Part shown: one piece after another, positions 15,937 through 23,725 of the stretch
How positions within the stretch are numbered: the stretch's first letter is position 1
How the letters are laid out: each line of letters begins with the position of its first letter
Origin: CAZKEG01 sp964601575
Lineage (GTDB): Bacteria > Desulfobacterota > Thermodesulfobacteria > Thermodesulfobacteriales > Thermodesulfatatoraceae
DNA length: 28,003 bases
Direction: 5' to 3'
NCBI GenBank assembly: GCA_964601575.1
Contig: CAZROA010000039.1
Location: 1 to 28,003 of the forward strand
Made by a program: the position numbers and the translations under genes
Notes under the pieces: model-generated
What the model was told of the DNA's origin: nothing
The model's input: only the letters and a program-made list of their open reading frames with translations
The model's database searches: none

Positions 15937-16977
15937 TTAGGGAAGTTGAGCAAGGACATCCCTTAAAGCCGCATATTCCGAAAAATAAGAAGCTACCATT
16001 CGGCGCAAAGAAGAAAGGGCCGGTGATATATAATTTGCAAACCAGCTCTTCCCTAGGGAAGAAAGCCTAGCAAAGGCACCTAACATCTGGAGATGACGAA
16101 AGAGGGAGAGATGGCGAAATTCCCTCTCAAAGCCCTCTTTTTCTCGCCCGGACCAATCCAGATAAAGGGCATAGAGCCGAGACCTTTCTTGTTCCTTAAG
16201 ACCAACGTATGGATCAAACAAGAGAGAAGCCAAATCGTAACCCGGGGGGCCAAGCCTTGTCCCTTGAAAGTCGATGAGATAGGGCTTGCCGTCTTTGATC
16301 ATGATGTTCCGCGATTGGAAATCTCGGTGAAGGAGGACTGTATCTGTAAAGGATTGAGAGGCCTCTTGGCAGAGGAGGCGCAGCTCATCGATTAGGGTCG
16401 GCGGAGGTTCAAGACCAAAATGCCCTTTCAGAAAGGAATTCACAAAATAAAGGGCCTCCCGCTCCCACATCAGGTCCAAGTCATAATAGGTGGTTTCCAA
16501 ACATATTTTAGGGTCAAAGCCTCGGGCTGCCCTTTGAAACTCGACCAGGATCTTAATGACCTCTTGATAAAGGGAAAATCTCTCTTCAGGGGGCAGGTCC
16601 TGTAACCTGGTGTCTCCGAGATCTTCCACCAAAAGGAGACCCGAGGTCGGTTCATAGGCGTAAATCTCCGGTACCGGAAGTCCTTGACTCAAGAGATATC
16701 GACCAATAGCAGCATAGGAAGCAGCCTCTTTTAGCCCGAATTCCCCAGGTTGGGGAAGGATAAGGATCTTAGACCGCCCTTTTTTGGGGAAAACCCGATA
16801 AAATCGGCGTAAAGAGCCGTCTCCAAGAAGGGAGACCAAAGAATACTGAATAATCCTACAAGAGCGCAGAAAGATCTCGATGGAAATATTCGGCTGAAAG
16901 CCCTCCATGAGATCAAAGTAAAGGCCTCCCTCAAGGTCTGGCAAGTCCGGATCAAATTTTCTCCTTTTGTTTGGCAA
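15937..16977 (-). CDS. APH-family phosphotransferase, AmgK-like (cell-wall amino-sugar kinase candidate)
   Basis: The protein has the aminoglycoside/choline kinase fold: an N-terminal LLGDGSLRRFYRV strand-turn, the LLVEDLGDTRL hinge, the catalytic loop LLHRDFQSRNIMI (His217, Asp219) and the metal-binding LIDFQGTRLGPPGYDLASLL (Asp236). The GDGSLRRFYR and DFQ...GPPGYDLASLL motifs resemble AmgK, which phosphorylates the anomeric position of N-acetylmuramate and N-acetylglucosamine in wall recycling. Its usual partner MurU is not in the window. The start is uncertain. The frame opens with a TTG at 16977 that has no ribosome binding site, while an ATG at 16908 gives 323 residues and leaves room for divergent promoters. 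The kinase fold is firm; the substrate is inferred. Confidence 0.72.
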   Translation of the reverse strand: MPNKRRKFDPDLPDLEGGLYFDLMEGFQPNISIEIFLRSCRIIQYSLVSLLGDGSLRRFYRVFPKKGRSKILILPQPGEFGLKEAASYAAIGRYLLSQGLPVPEIYAYEPTSGLLLVEDLGDTRLQDLPPEERFSLYQEVIKILVEFQRAARGFDPKICLETTYYDLDLMWEREALYFVNSFLKGHFGLEPPPTLIDELRLLCQEASQSFTDTVLLHRDFQSRNIMIKDGKPYLIDFQGTRLGPPGYDLASLLFDPYVGLKEQERSRLYALYLDWSGREKEGFEREFRHLSLFRHLQMLGAFARLSSLGKSWFANYISPALSSLRRMVASYFSEYAALRDVLAQLP

Positions 16978-17005
16978 AGGAAGAGAGACAAACTATGTTT
17001 GAGGT

Positions 17006-18283
17006 ATGCGCAAGATAGCGGCCATGAATCGGATTTGGTTCTACATGATGGCCTTGGCCATTGTCTGCGGGGCCTTTAAAGGTGGGATGCAAGCCGTGAC
17101 CAAGGCCTCTTTTGAATCTGCTAAGACCGCGGTAAACCTGGCCTTAGGCCTTATCGGGGCCATGGCCCTTTGGTTAGGCTTGGTCAAAGTGGCGGAGGAG
17201 GGCGGACTCTTAAAGATCATTGCCCGCCAAGTGAAGTGGCTCCTTACCAAACTCTTCCCCAATGTCCCCCCGGAACACCCGGCCATGAGTGCCATGGTCA
17301 TGAATCTTTCAGCCAATGCCTTAGGGCTAGGAAACGCCGCCACCCCTTTAGGCATCAAGGCTATGGTGGAGCTTGAAAAGATAAATCCTCATCCTGGTCG
17401 GGCCACTGACGCCATGTGTCTCTTCTTGGCCATCAATACCTCTAATGTAACCCTCCTCCCTTTGGGGGTGATCGCTGTCCGAGCAGCAGCCGGGGCCTCG
17501 GAGCCAGCGGCCATTATCTTCCCCACCCTCTTTGCCACCACCTGTTCGACCATTACGGCCATCTTAATGGCTAAACTCTTGGCGCGTTTAAGCGGCCCAG
17601 AACCCCCACCAAAGATCGAGGAATCTTCCACTGCCGAAGGAGAAAAAGACCAAGAAAAGCCTACGCTCTCTGGCTTTGAACGCTATCTGCTCTACGTCCT
17701 TATAGGACTCTTTCTTGCAGCCCTTATCCGGCACCTCTGGCTGCACCCAACCTTGGACACCATAAAGGACATTATCTCCTTTTGGATCGTCCCGGCCCTT
17801 ATGTTCGGACTCCTCTTCTTTGGTTATGTACGCGGGGTACCGGTCTATGAAGCCGCCTGTGAAGGGGCCAAGGAGGGCTTCCAGGTAGCAGTCCGGATCA
17901 TTCCTTTCCTGGTGATGATCTTAGTGGCCGTAGGGATGTTTCGGGCCTCAGGGGCCTTTGACTATCTAGTAAAGATCCTGAGCCCGATCACCAACCTCAT
18001 TGGCTTTCCGGCAGAGGCCCTTCCTGTAGCCCTTTTAAGACCACTTTCTGGCTCAGGGGCCTTTGGGCTTATGAGTGAGATCGTAGCCCGTGCCCCGGAT
18101 AGCTTCGCCGCCTATCTGGTCTCTACTCTTCAAGGTTCTACCGAAACGACTTTTTATGTACTGGCCGTTTATTTCGGGGCGGTGGGGATCAAAGATCAAC
18201 GCTATGCCGTGTGGGCCGCACTTTCGGCAGACGTGGTCGGGGCCTTGGCCTCGCTTTTCATCTGCCGCCTTACTTATGGATGA
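17006..18283 (+). CDS. SpmA-SpmB fusion (nucleoside-recognition/Gate domain membrane protein)
   Basis: This 425-residue inner-membrane protein joins the two spore-maturation proteins SpmA and SpmB, which are separate in Bacillus. The SpmA-like half (about 1-200) contains MNLSANALGLGNAATPLGIK and INTSNVTLLPLG. A charged linker (PPPKIEESSTAEGEKDQEK) follows. The SpmB-like half contains RIIPFLVMILVAVGMFRASG, LRPLSGSGAFGLM and STLQGSTETTFYV. About eight to ten hydrophobic segments are visible. The function is unknown outside spores; the Gate domains suggest transport or recognition of small molecules. The start may be the ATG at 17006 or the one at 17024; neither has a good ribosome binding site. 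The 3' end overlaps the convergent thioesterase gene by 14 bases. Confidence 0.85.
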   Translation: MRKIAAMNRIWFYMMALAIVCGAFKGGMQAVTKASFESAKTAVNLALGLIGAMALWLGLVKVAEEGGLLKIIARQVKWLLTKLFPNVPPEHPAMSAMVMNLSANALGLGNAATPLGIKAMVELEKINPHPGRATDAMCLFLAINTSNVTLLPLGVIAVRAAAGASEPAAIIFPTLFATTCSTITAILMAKLLARLSGPEPPPKIEESSTAEGEKDQEKPTLSGFERYLLYVLIGLFLAALIRHLWLHPTLDTIKDIISFWIVPALMFGLLFFGYVRGVPVYEAACEGAKEGFQVAVRIIPFLVMILVAVGMFRASGAFDYLVKILSPITNLIGFPAEALPVALLRPLSGSGAFGLMSEIVARAPDSFAAYLVSTLQGSTETTFYVLAVYFGAVGIKDQRYAVWAALSADVVGALASLFICRLTYG

Positions 18284-18734
18284 TCTTGGCCATCCACTCG
18301 GCCACAGAATCATCCCTTCGAAAGACGTTTCCGGTAAAAAGGGCCACCAAGGTACCGTCTTCCCGACGGACCTGGATTTGATATAGACCAGTCCGTTTGG
18401 TCCGGGCCGCCTCCTGAGCCTCAGCCACCAAGTAATCCCCTTCCCTGGCCGGAGCTGGATAGCTGATGCTTACCGAGGTGGCCACCGCTACCTGGCCGTG
18501 GCTATTGGCCGCCACGGCAAAGGCAAAGTCCGCCAAACAAAAGGTCACCCCTCCATGGGCCAAACGCACTGCATTTAACATCTCCGCCGTCACCCGCATC
18601 CCAATGCGGGCATATCCCGGCCCTACATCCAAAAGGTCCATATTATAATTCACCGCTACTCGATCATGTTCCCTCATGAATCGGGCAATCATCCAGGCGC
18701 GTTCTCTAGGATCTTCGGGAAGCTCAAGACCCAT
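18270..18734 (-). CDS. PaaI-family hotdog thioesterase
   Basis: This is a 154-residue single hotdog-fold acyl-CoA thioesterase. The signature AHGGVTFCLADFAFAVAANSHG (His60, then Asp69 in the central helix) is typical of PaaI-type enzymes, which hydrolyse aryl- or acyl-CoA esters. A frame is open up to 18770, but the ATG at 18734 follows AGGAGGGAG and removes an unlikely N-terminal tail. It is the last gene of the mqnB-to-trpA run, 20 bases after trpA, and converges with the SpmA-SpmB gene. The substrate cannot be inferred. An aromatic CoA ester is plausible from the family, but trp and mqn neighbours do not require one. Confidence 0.85.
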   Translation of the reverse strand: MGLELPEDPRERAWMIARFMREHDRVAVNYNMDLLDVGPGYARIGMRVTAEMLNAVRLAHGGVTFCLADFAFAVAANSHGQVAVATSVSISYPAPAREGDYLVAEAQEAARTKRTGLYQIQVRREDGTLVALFTGNVFRRDDSVAEWMAKIIHK

Positions 18735-18754
18735 CTCTCCCTCCTGTGAACCCT

Positions 18755-19582
18755 TCATCTCTGAGCCCATTTCGTCGCCTCTTTAAAGTCCTTTACAAAT
18801 TTTCCCAGTTCTCGGACAAGTCTTGCGCGATCTGAAACGTATTTCGCTACAATCTTTACCAAGGCACTACCGACCACAATGGCATCGGCATGCGGGGCCA
18901 AAAAACGGACCTGTTCCGGTTTGGAAATACCAAAACCCACCGCTACCGGCACAGGTGACACCTCTCGAGCCAAGTCAAGTTTAAGGGCTAGGTCCTCGGG
19001 CAAACGGTCTCTAGCCCCAGTAATCCCGGTCACCGAAACGTAGTACAAAAAGCCAGTTGAGGCCTTGGCAATGGCCTCTATCCGTTCTGGCGGGGTGGTA
19101 GGGGCCGCCAACATTATCGCCGCAAGTCCTTTCTTTTTGGCCAATCGGAGCCAGGGTTTGGCTTCTTCTAAGGGAAGGTCTGGAATAATGGCCCCGTCTA
19201 CCCCGGCCTTTGAGGCCTCTTCGGCAAAGCGTTCCAGGCCAAAGCGATAAAACGGGTTAAAGTAGCCCATGATTACCACCGGGGTCTTAAAGCCCTCTTT
19301 CCTCATCCGGGCCATTAAGGACAAAAAGTCCTCCAAGGTAGGTCTGTTTTTAAGGGCCCGCTGAGCTGCCTCCTGGATGGTTGGACCGTCGGCCAGCGGA
19401 TCAGAAAAGGGAAACCCGAGCTCGATCACATCAGCGCCGGCCTCAGCCAAGGTCCATAGCAACTCAGCCGTAGTCTCCAAATCTGGATCTGCCCCTTCAA
19501 TAAAGGGAACAAGGGCCGCCTCTCCTCGAGCATTGGCCTCCTTGATAGCCTCTTCTACCCGTTTGGCACCTGACTTAGCCAC
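18755..19582 (-). CDS. trpA: Tryptophan synthase alpha subunit
   Basis: TrpA cleaves indole-3-glycerol phosphate to indole and glyceraldehyde-3-phosphate, passing indole to TrpB. The 275 residues contain the catalytic Glu54 in VIELGFPFSDPLADGP and Asp65 in the same motif. The later phosphate-binding loop reads VAVGFGISKPEQV. The loop usually reading TAGDPD is EGADPD here, a mild variation. The GTG start at 19582 has AAAGGAGG six bases upstream and overlaps the trpB end by eight bases. No other trp gene is in the window. Confidence 0.96.
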   Translation of the reverse strand: MAKSGAKRVEEAIKEANARGEAALVPFIEGADPDLETTAELLWTLAEAGADVIELGFPFSDPLADGPTIQEAAQRALKNRPTLEDFLSLMARMRKEGFKTPVVIMGYFNPFYRFGLERFAEEASKAGVDGAIIPDLPLEEAKPWLRLAKKKGLAAIMLAAPTTPPERIEAIAKASTGFLYYVSVTGITGARDRLPEDLALKLDLAREVSPVPVAVGFGISKPEQVRFLAPHADAIVVGSALVKIVAKYVSDRARLVRELGKFVKDFKEATKWAQR

Positions 19583-20774
19583 CCCTTTCCTCCTTTAGGT
19601 ATTCGCATACCGCCGCCACGTCCTTGTCTCCCCGACCGGATAGATTGACCACCACGATGGAACCTTTAGGGATTTGTTTGGCTATTTTCATCAGATAGGC
19701 CACGGCATGAGCGCTCTCAAGCGCCGGGATAATACCCTCTGTCTCGGAAAGCAATCTAAAGGCCGAGAGGGCCTCCTGGTCGTCTACGGCCACGTATTCC
19801 ACCCGCCCGGTCTCTTTGAAAAAGGCATGCTCCGGCCCTACGCCAGGGTAATCAAGCCCTGGAGCAATGGAATGGGCCCCTTTGATCTGCCCTACCTTAT
19901 CTTGTAGGAGATAGGTCATCATTCCGTGAAGGACTCCAGGCTCTCCCACGGTGAGGGTGGCTGAATGATGATCAGAATCAAGGCCTTCACCAGCAGCCTC
20001 CACCCCGATCATCTTTACCGAGAAGTCTTGGACAAAGGGATAGAAAAAGCCCATGGCATTGGAACCACCCCCCACACAGGCCAGCAAGAGATCCGGAAGA
20101 CGACCTTCAAGTTTTTTGAGTTGGCGCTTGGTCTCCTGGCCGATGATACTCTGAAAATCCCGTACCATCATAGGATAGGGATGTGGTCCAACTACCGAAC
20201 CGATGACATAATGGGTAGTCTCCACATTGGTCACCCAATCGCGGATGGCCTCATTGATGGCGTCTTTCAAGGTCTGCGTGCCGGAATAGACCGGGATCAC
20301 CTTGGCCCCTAGGAGCTCCATACGAAAGACGTTCATAGCTTGACGCACGGTATCCTTGGCCCCCATATAGACCACGCACTCGAGACCCATCAGGGCCGCG
20401 GCGGTGGCCGTGGCCACCCCGTGCTGACCGGCCCCGGTCTCAGCAATGATGCGTTTTTTGCCCATCTTCTTGGCCAAAAGCACCTGCCCCAGGGTGTTAT
20501 TGATCTTGTGGGCCCCGGTGTGCGTTAGGTCTTCACGCTTAAGATAGATCTTGAGGTGCCCGCCCAAGGCCTCAGAAAGCCTCCGAGCGGGATAGAGGGG
20601 CGTGGGCCGGCCTACGTATGATTCCAGGTAAAACCTAAGCTCACGTTTGAAATCAGGATCTTTTCGATAGCGGGCATAGGCCTCTTCTAGCTCAAAAAGG
20701 GCCGGCATGATGGTCTCTGGTACATAACGTCCACCAAAGGGACCGAAGTGACCTTGTTTGTCCGGTAGGGGCAT
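19575..20774 (-). CDS. trpB: Tryptophan synthase beta subunit
   Basis: TrpB joins indole and serine with pyridoxal phosphate. The 399-residue protein starts MPLPDKQGHFGPFGGRYVPE, the TrpB1 N-terminus, and has the PLP lysine Lys90 in LTHTGAHKINN. It also has GAGQHGVATATAAA and GGGSNAMGFF for phosphate and cofactor binding. The ATG at 20774 is preferred to the open frame at 20822 because AAAGGAGG sits just upstream. A gene for a TolQ-like protein lies upstream (45-base gap), an unusual neighbour for trpB. Confidence 0.97.
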   Translation of the reverse strand: MPLPDKQGHFGPFGGRYVPETIMPALFELEEAYARYRKDPDFKRELRFYLESYVGRPTPLYPARRLSEALGGHLKIYLKREDLTHTGAHKINNTLGQVLLAKKMGKKRIIAETGAGQHGVATATAAALMGLECVVYMGAKDTVRQAMNVFRMELLGAKVIPVYSGTQTLKDAINEAIRDWVTNVETTHYVIGSVVGPHPYPMMVRDFQSIIGQETKRQLKKLEGRLPDLLLACVGGGSNAMGFFYPFVQDFSVKMIGVEAAGEGLDSDHHSATLTVGEPGVLHGMMTYLLQDKVGQIKGAHSIAPGLDYPGVGPEHAFFKETGRVEYVAVDDQEALSAFRLLSETEGIIPALESAHAVAYLMKIAKQIPKGSIVVVNLSGRGDKDVAAVCEYLKEERGG

Positions 20775-20818
20775 AGAAACCTCCTTTGCCAGCACTTTAG
20801 CGGCAAGAATCCATCCCT

Positions 20819-21523
20819 TCAACTTTGATCTTCAAGAGGCTTTATCAACTCTCGTAAGAGGTCCTTTTCCACCAAGAGAAGGACCAACTCTCCTAATTCT
20901 TGGAGACGCGATTCCAGGCGTTCGAGACGAGCGGTAAAAAAATTGTAGGCTATGGCCGCCGGGATGGCGGCAAAGAGACCCATGGCGGTGGCCACCAAGG
21001 CCTCGGCAATGCCCGGGGCCACCGTGGCCAGGCTGGCGCTGCCCTTCAAGCCAATATGATGGAAGGCAGACATGATCCCCCAAACCGTGCCAAAAAGACC
21101 AATGAAGGGAGAACTGTTACCCGCCATGGCCAAAAAGGGAAGATAGGTCCTTAAGACCAGCAATTCTTTCTCTTTGGCTATGCCCAAACGACGAGCCAGA
21201 CGTTTCATGAGGATCTCTAGGCTAAAACCCGGCCCTTTGGGCCACAAGCCCTCCGCCCTTAATTTGGCCGCTTCAGTGAGGATTTCTTTGATAACCCGCC
21301 AAGCCGAAGATTTTCGATAAGCTCGCATCTTGGAGACCAGCTCGGTGGAGTTTTTACACCTTTCTGCCAATCCTGCCGAAGAGATCAGACCGGCCTCTGC
21401 CTGCCGTAGTTGACGCCATTTCAAGAAGATGATCGCCCAGGTCCCGAAAGAGATCGCGAGCAAAATAAGGAGGGTGAGTTTGGCCACCGGACCAGCTTGA
21501 AAAACAAGCATCCAAAGGTTCAT
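20819..21523 (-). CDS. TolQ/ExbB/MotA-family proton-channel protein
   Basis: The 234-residue inner-membrane protein has the TolQ-ExbB layout: TM1 near the N-terminus (LTLLILLAISFGTWAIIF), a cytoplasmic loop, then TM2 (FIGLFGTVWGIMSAF) and TM3 (ATAMGLFAAIPAAIAYNFF). The conserved GLFGTVWGIM and VAPGIAEALVATAMGL signatures are present. Such proteins use proton flow with a TolR/ExbD partner to energise outer-membrane work. No TolR or ExbD gene follows; trpB comes next. The ATG at 21523 follows AGGAGG and overlaps the mqnD stop (ATGA). TolQ is the more likely subtype. Confidence 0.9.
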   Translation of the reverse strand: MNLWMLVFQAGPVAKLTLLILLAISFGTWAIIFLKWRQLRQAEAGLISSAGLAERCKNSTELVSKMRAYRKSSAWRVIKEILTEAAKLRAEGLWPKGPGFSLEILMKRLARRLGIAKEKELLVLRTYLPFLAMAGNSSPFIGLFGTVWGIMSAFHHIGLKGSASLATVAPGIAEALVATAMGLFAAIPAAIAYNFFTARLERLESRLQELGELVLLLVEKDLLRELIKPLEDQS

Positions 21524-22365
21524 CTTGCCTCCTGCCAATCAAAATAAAAATCTTCTCGAAAACCCGGGATCAGGCCTTTTCTTGAGGCCTGTTCAAGGAG
21601 GAGAAATACCGCCTGAAGACCTTGTTCACCGAGGTCCTCGGTAAATTGGTTAACATAGGTCTTAATGTGTCTTTTGATCACTTCCTCAGACATCTCTTGG
21701 GCATACGCCTTGATATAAGGCAGGGCTTCCGAAAAATTTCCCTTGGCATATTGAAGACTTTTCCTTATAGCCAAAACCAAAGAGGCCTTAATTTCTTGGG
21801 CCTGTTCACGACGAACAAAGATTCCGCCCAAGGGGATTGGGGCCTTGGTCTCCTCTTCCCACCAGGCCCCTAAATCGACCATTTTTTTCAGACCATATTT
21901 TTGATAGACAAAACGGCCCTCGTGAATAATAAGCCCGGCCTCTACCTCCCCCCGGGCCACCGCCGGCATGATCCGATCGTAGCGCATGGAAATGACTTCT
22001 TTGAGTTCCGGGGCATAAAGCCTCAACAAGAGGTAAGCGGTGGTATAAAATCCAGGCACCGCTACCCGGGCTTGCGAGAGATCTAGTTCTCTTCGGGCTA
22101 CCAAGAGCGGACCGCACCCGAAGCCCAAGGCCGCACCCACCGGGAGTAGTTCATAATAATCAATTACATGTCCAAAGACACCAAAGGATAGTTTTGAGAC
22201 CTCGAGTTCTTTGGCCAGGGCCTTTTGGTTTAAGGTCTCCACATCTTCGATAACGAGATCTAATGAATAAGGAAAAGAGATTTTCCCGGTGGCCAGGGCA
22301 AAAAAGATAAAAGTATCATTAGGGCAAGGGGAAAAACCCAATTTCAAAAGGCCTTTTTCAGACAC
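21520..22365 (-). CDS. mqnD: 1,4-dihydroxy-6-naphthoate synthase MqnD
   Basis: MqnD releases 1,4-dihydroxy-6-naphthoate from cyclic dehypoxanthine futalosine, a late step of the futalosine route to menaquinone. The 281-residue protein begins with LGFSPCPNDTFIFFAL, the family signature, and continues as a periplasmic-binding-protein-like fold (VSKLSFGVFGHVI, GLIIHEGRFVYQ, PIPLGGIFVRRE). The frame is open to 22410, but the GTG at 22365 has GGGGAGG seven bases upstream and gives a normal N-terminus. It overlaps the mqnB end by about 20 bases, supporting both calls. Confidence 0.95.
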   Translation of the reverse strand: MSEKGLLKLGFSPCPNDTFIFFALATGKISFPYSLDLVIEDVETLNQKALAKELEVSKLSFGVFGHVIDYYELLPVGAALGFGCGPLLVARRELDLSQARVAVPGFYTTAYLLLRLYAPELKEVISMRYDRIMPAVARGEVEAGLIIHEGRFVYQKYGLKKMVDLGAWWEEETKAPIPLGGIFVRREQAQEIKASLVLAIRKSLQYAKGNFSEALPYIKAYAQEMSEEVIKRHIKTYVNQFTEDLGEQGLQAVFLLLEQASRKGLIPGFREDFYFDWQEAR

Positions 22366-22955
22366 CTTAGCGCCTCCCCTAGTCTTTCTAAGGCTTTCTC
22401 TATCTCCCACGGCCTTCCCGGATCTTCGATCAGGTTGCTCACCGCCCTTAATTCAATCAAGTGAAGATCCATCTCTTGGGCCACCCTAGCCACGGCAAAC
22501 CCTTCCATATTTTCTAGGATGGCTGAATACCGAAAGGCCAAGACCTCTCCGCGAAAGGGATCTCTGGTGGCGCAGCTTACGGTGACAAAGGGGCCAAGTT
22601 CTAGGTCAAAACCAGCCTCCTCTAGGAGTAGAGCCGTCTTCTCCATCAGGGGATGGACCAAAGGACAGACCTTTTTCACCGGAAGACCGGGGGCAAACTC
22701 CCGCACAAGATCTTCCTGACAAACCGCAAGATCTCCGTAGATCTCTTCGGTGGCCAAGGCTAGATCTCCGGGTTTAAGTCCTGAGCCTGGATAGGCCCCT
22801 CCAAGGCCTACTAAAAATACCGGTGACCTTTGGCCTTGGAGCAATCGATAGGCATTGAGGGTCGCCTCTACTGGTCCAAAGCCTACGATTTCAACCGAAA
22901 GGCCCTTTCTGCGTAAAGGCCCAGCTTCTATCTCGGTGGGGACCAAGACCAACAT
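22344..22955 (-). CDS. mqnB: Futalosine hydrolase MqnB
   Basis: MqnB is a nucleosidase that splits futalosine (or its aminodeoxy form) to hypoxanthine/adenine and dehypoxanthine futalosine. The 203-residue product has the MTAN/phosphorylase fold marks: VGLGGAYPGSGLKPGD for phosphate or ribose contact, then ENMEGFAVARVA and RAVSNLIEDPGRPWEI near the C-terminus. That ending is typical of MqnB rather than MTA/SAH nucleosidase. It directly precedes mqnD and starts the operon. Other mqn genes (A, C, E) are not in the window. Confidence 0.93.
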   Translation of the reverse strand: MLVLVPTEIEAGPLRRKGLSVEIVGFGPVEATLNAYRLLQGQRSPVFLVGLGGAYPGSGLKPGDLALATEEIYGDLAVCQEDLVREFAPGLPVKKVCPLVHPLMEKTALLLEEAGFDLELGPFVTVSCATRDPFRGEVLAFRYSAILENMEGFAVARVAQEMDLHLIELRAVSNLIEDPGRPWEIEKALERLGEALRCLKKAF

Positions 22956-23041
22956 CAGCCTCTTTTTACCCTATTATCCCCTTGACAGCCAGCCAAAGAG
23001 GGAAGATGTTTTGCTCTCGCAAAAGAAATAAAGGGGTGGCT

Positions 23042-23725
23042 ATGTCTGAAGAAAATCTAATCCATCAAAAAGAGATCAGGGACTTCTTACGTCTTATCCA
23101 AGATGAACCCAAACCCAAACAAGAAAAGCTCCTCCAAATCTTTGAGACTTTTATCCATACCGAGGGACATATTTCCGCCCAGGAACTCCAGAGGGCCTTA
23201 GAAGCCAAGGGGTTAAAAATAGACCTTGAAGAGGCCGAAAAGGCCCTTGAATTTTTCTGTAGTTTGGGCTTGGCCTCAAAGAAAGAATTCCTCGGACGCC
23301 AACCCCTTTTTGAACATCGCCACTTGGGTGAACACCATGACCACCTCATCTGCACCAAATGCGGCAAGATCCAAGAATTCTATGTGCCAAGCCTGGAAAG
23401 GCTCAAAGAGGATATTGCCCGCACCTACGGATTCAAACCCTTGCACCATCGTTTGGAGATCTACGGGCTTTGTGAGGCCTGTCAAAGGGCTCGAGCCAAA
23501 CCAAGTCTACCCTTAATCTTGGTCTCGGCTGGAGAAAGGGTCCGGGTGACCAGATTCCTCGGTGGCCCAAAAATGCAACATCGTTTAGCCGCTATGGGCC
23601 TTACCCCAGGAGATGAGCTGGAGGTCATTAACAACTGTGGTCCGGTGATTGTTTCTGTTCGCGGGACCAGACTGGCCTTGGGGCATGGGGTTGCTAGTAA
23701 GATCCTGGTCACCCCGTTGGACTAA
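23042..23725 (+). CDS. Fur-family regulator fused to a C-terminal FeoA domain
   Basis: This is a predicted metal-responsive transcription factor of 227 residues. Residues 10-150 are a Fur domain: a winged helix (FIHTEGHISAQELQRAL) and a dimerisation/metal region with EHHDHLICTKC (His98, His99, His101, Cys104, Cys107), then GFKPLHHRLEIYGLCEAC (Cys144, Cys147). Residues 157-227 are a FeoA-like SH3 domain (VRVTRFLGGPKMQHRLAAMGL, then GPVIVSVRGTRLALGHGVA). The FeoA part normally belongs to ferrous-iron transport. The ATG at 23042 follows GGGGTGG; an upstream open frame from 22982 has no support. It converges with ymdB (4-base overlap). Iron is the likely signal, but zinc cannot be excluded. Confidence 0.92.
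   Translation: MSEENLIHQKEIRDFLRLIQDEPKPKQEKLLQIFETFIHTEGHISAQELQRALEAKGLKIDLEEAEKALEFFCSLGLASKKEFLGRQPLFEHRHLGEHHDHLICTKCGKIQEFYVPSLERLKEDIARTYGFKPLHHRLEIYGLCEACQRARAKPSLPLILVSAGERVRVTRFLGGPKMQHRLAAMGLTPGDELEVINNCGPVIVSVRGTRLALGHGVASKILVTPLD

Noticed and set aside
22982..23041. N-terminal extension of the Fur-FeoA protein from 22982
   Set aside because: The extra 20 residues have no ribosome binding site, while the ATG at 23042 follows GGGGTGG and begins just before the Fur domain.
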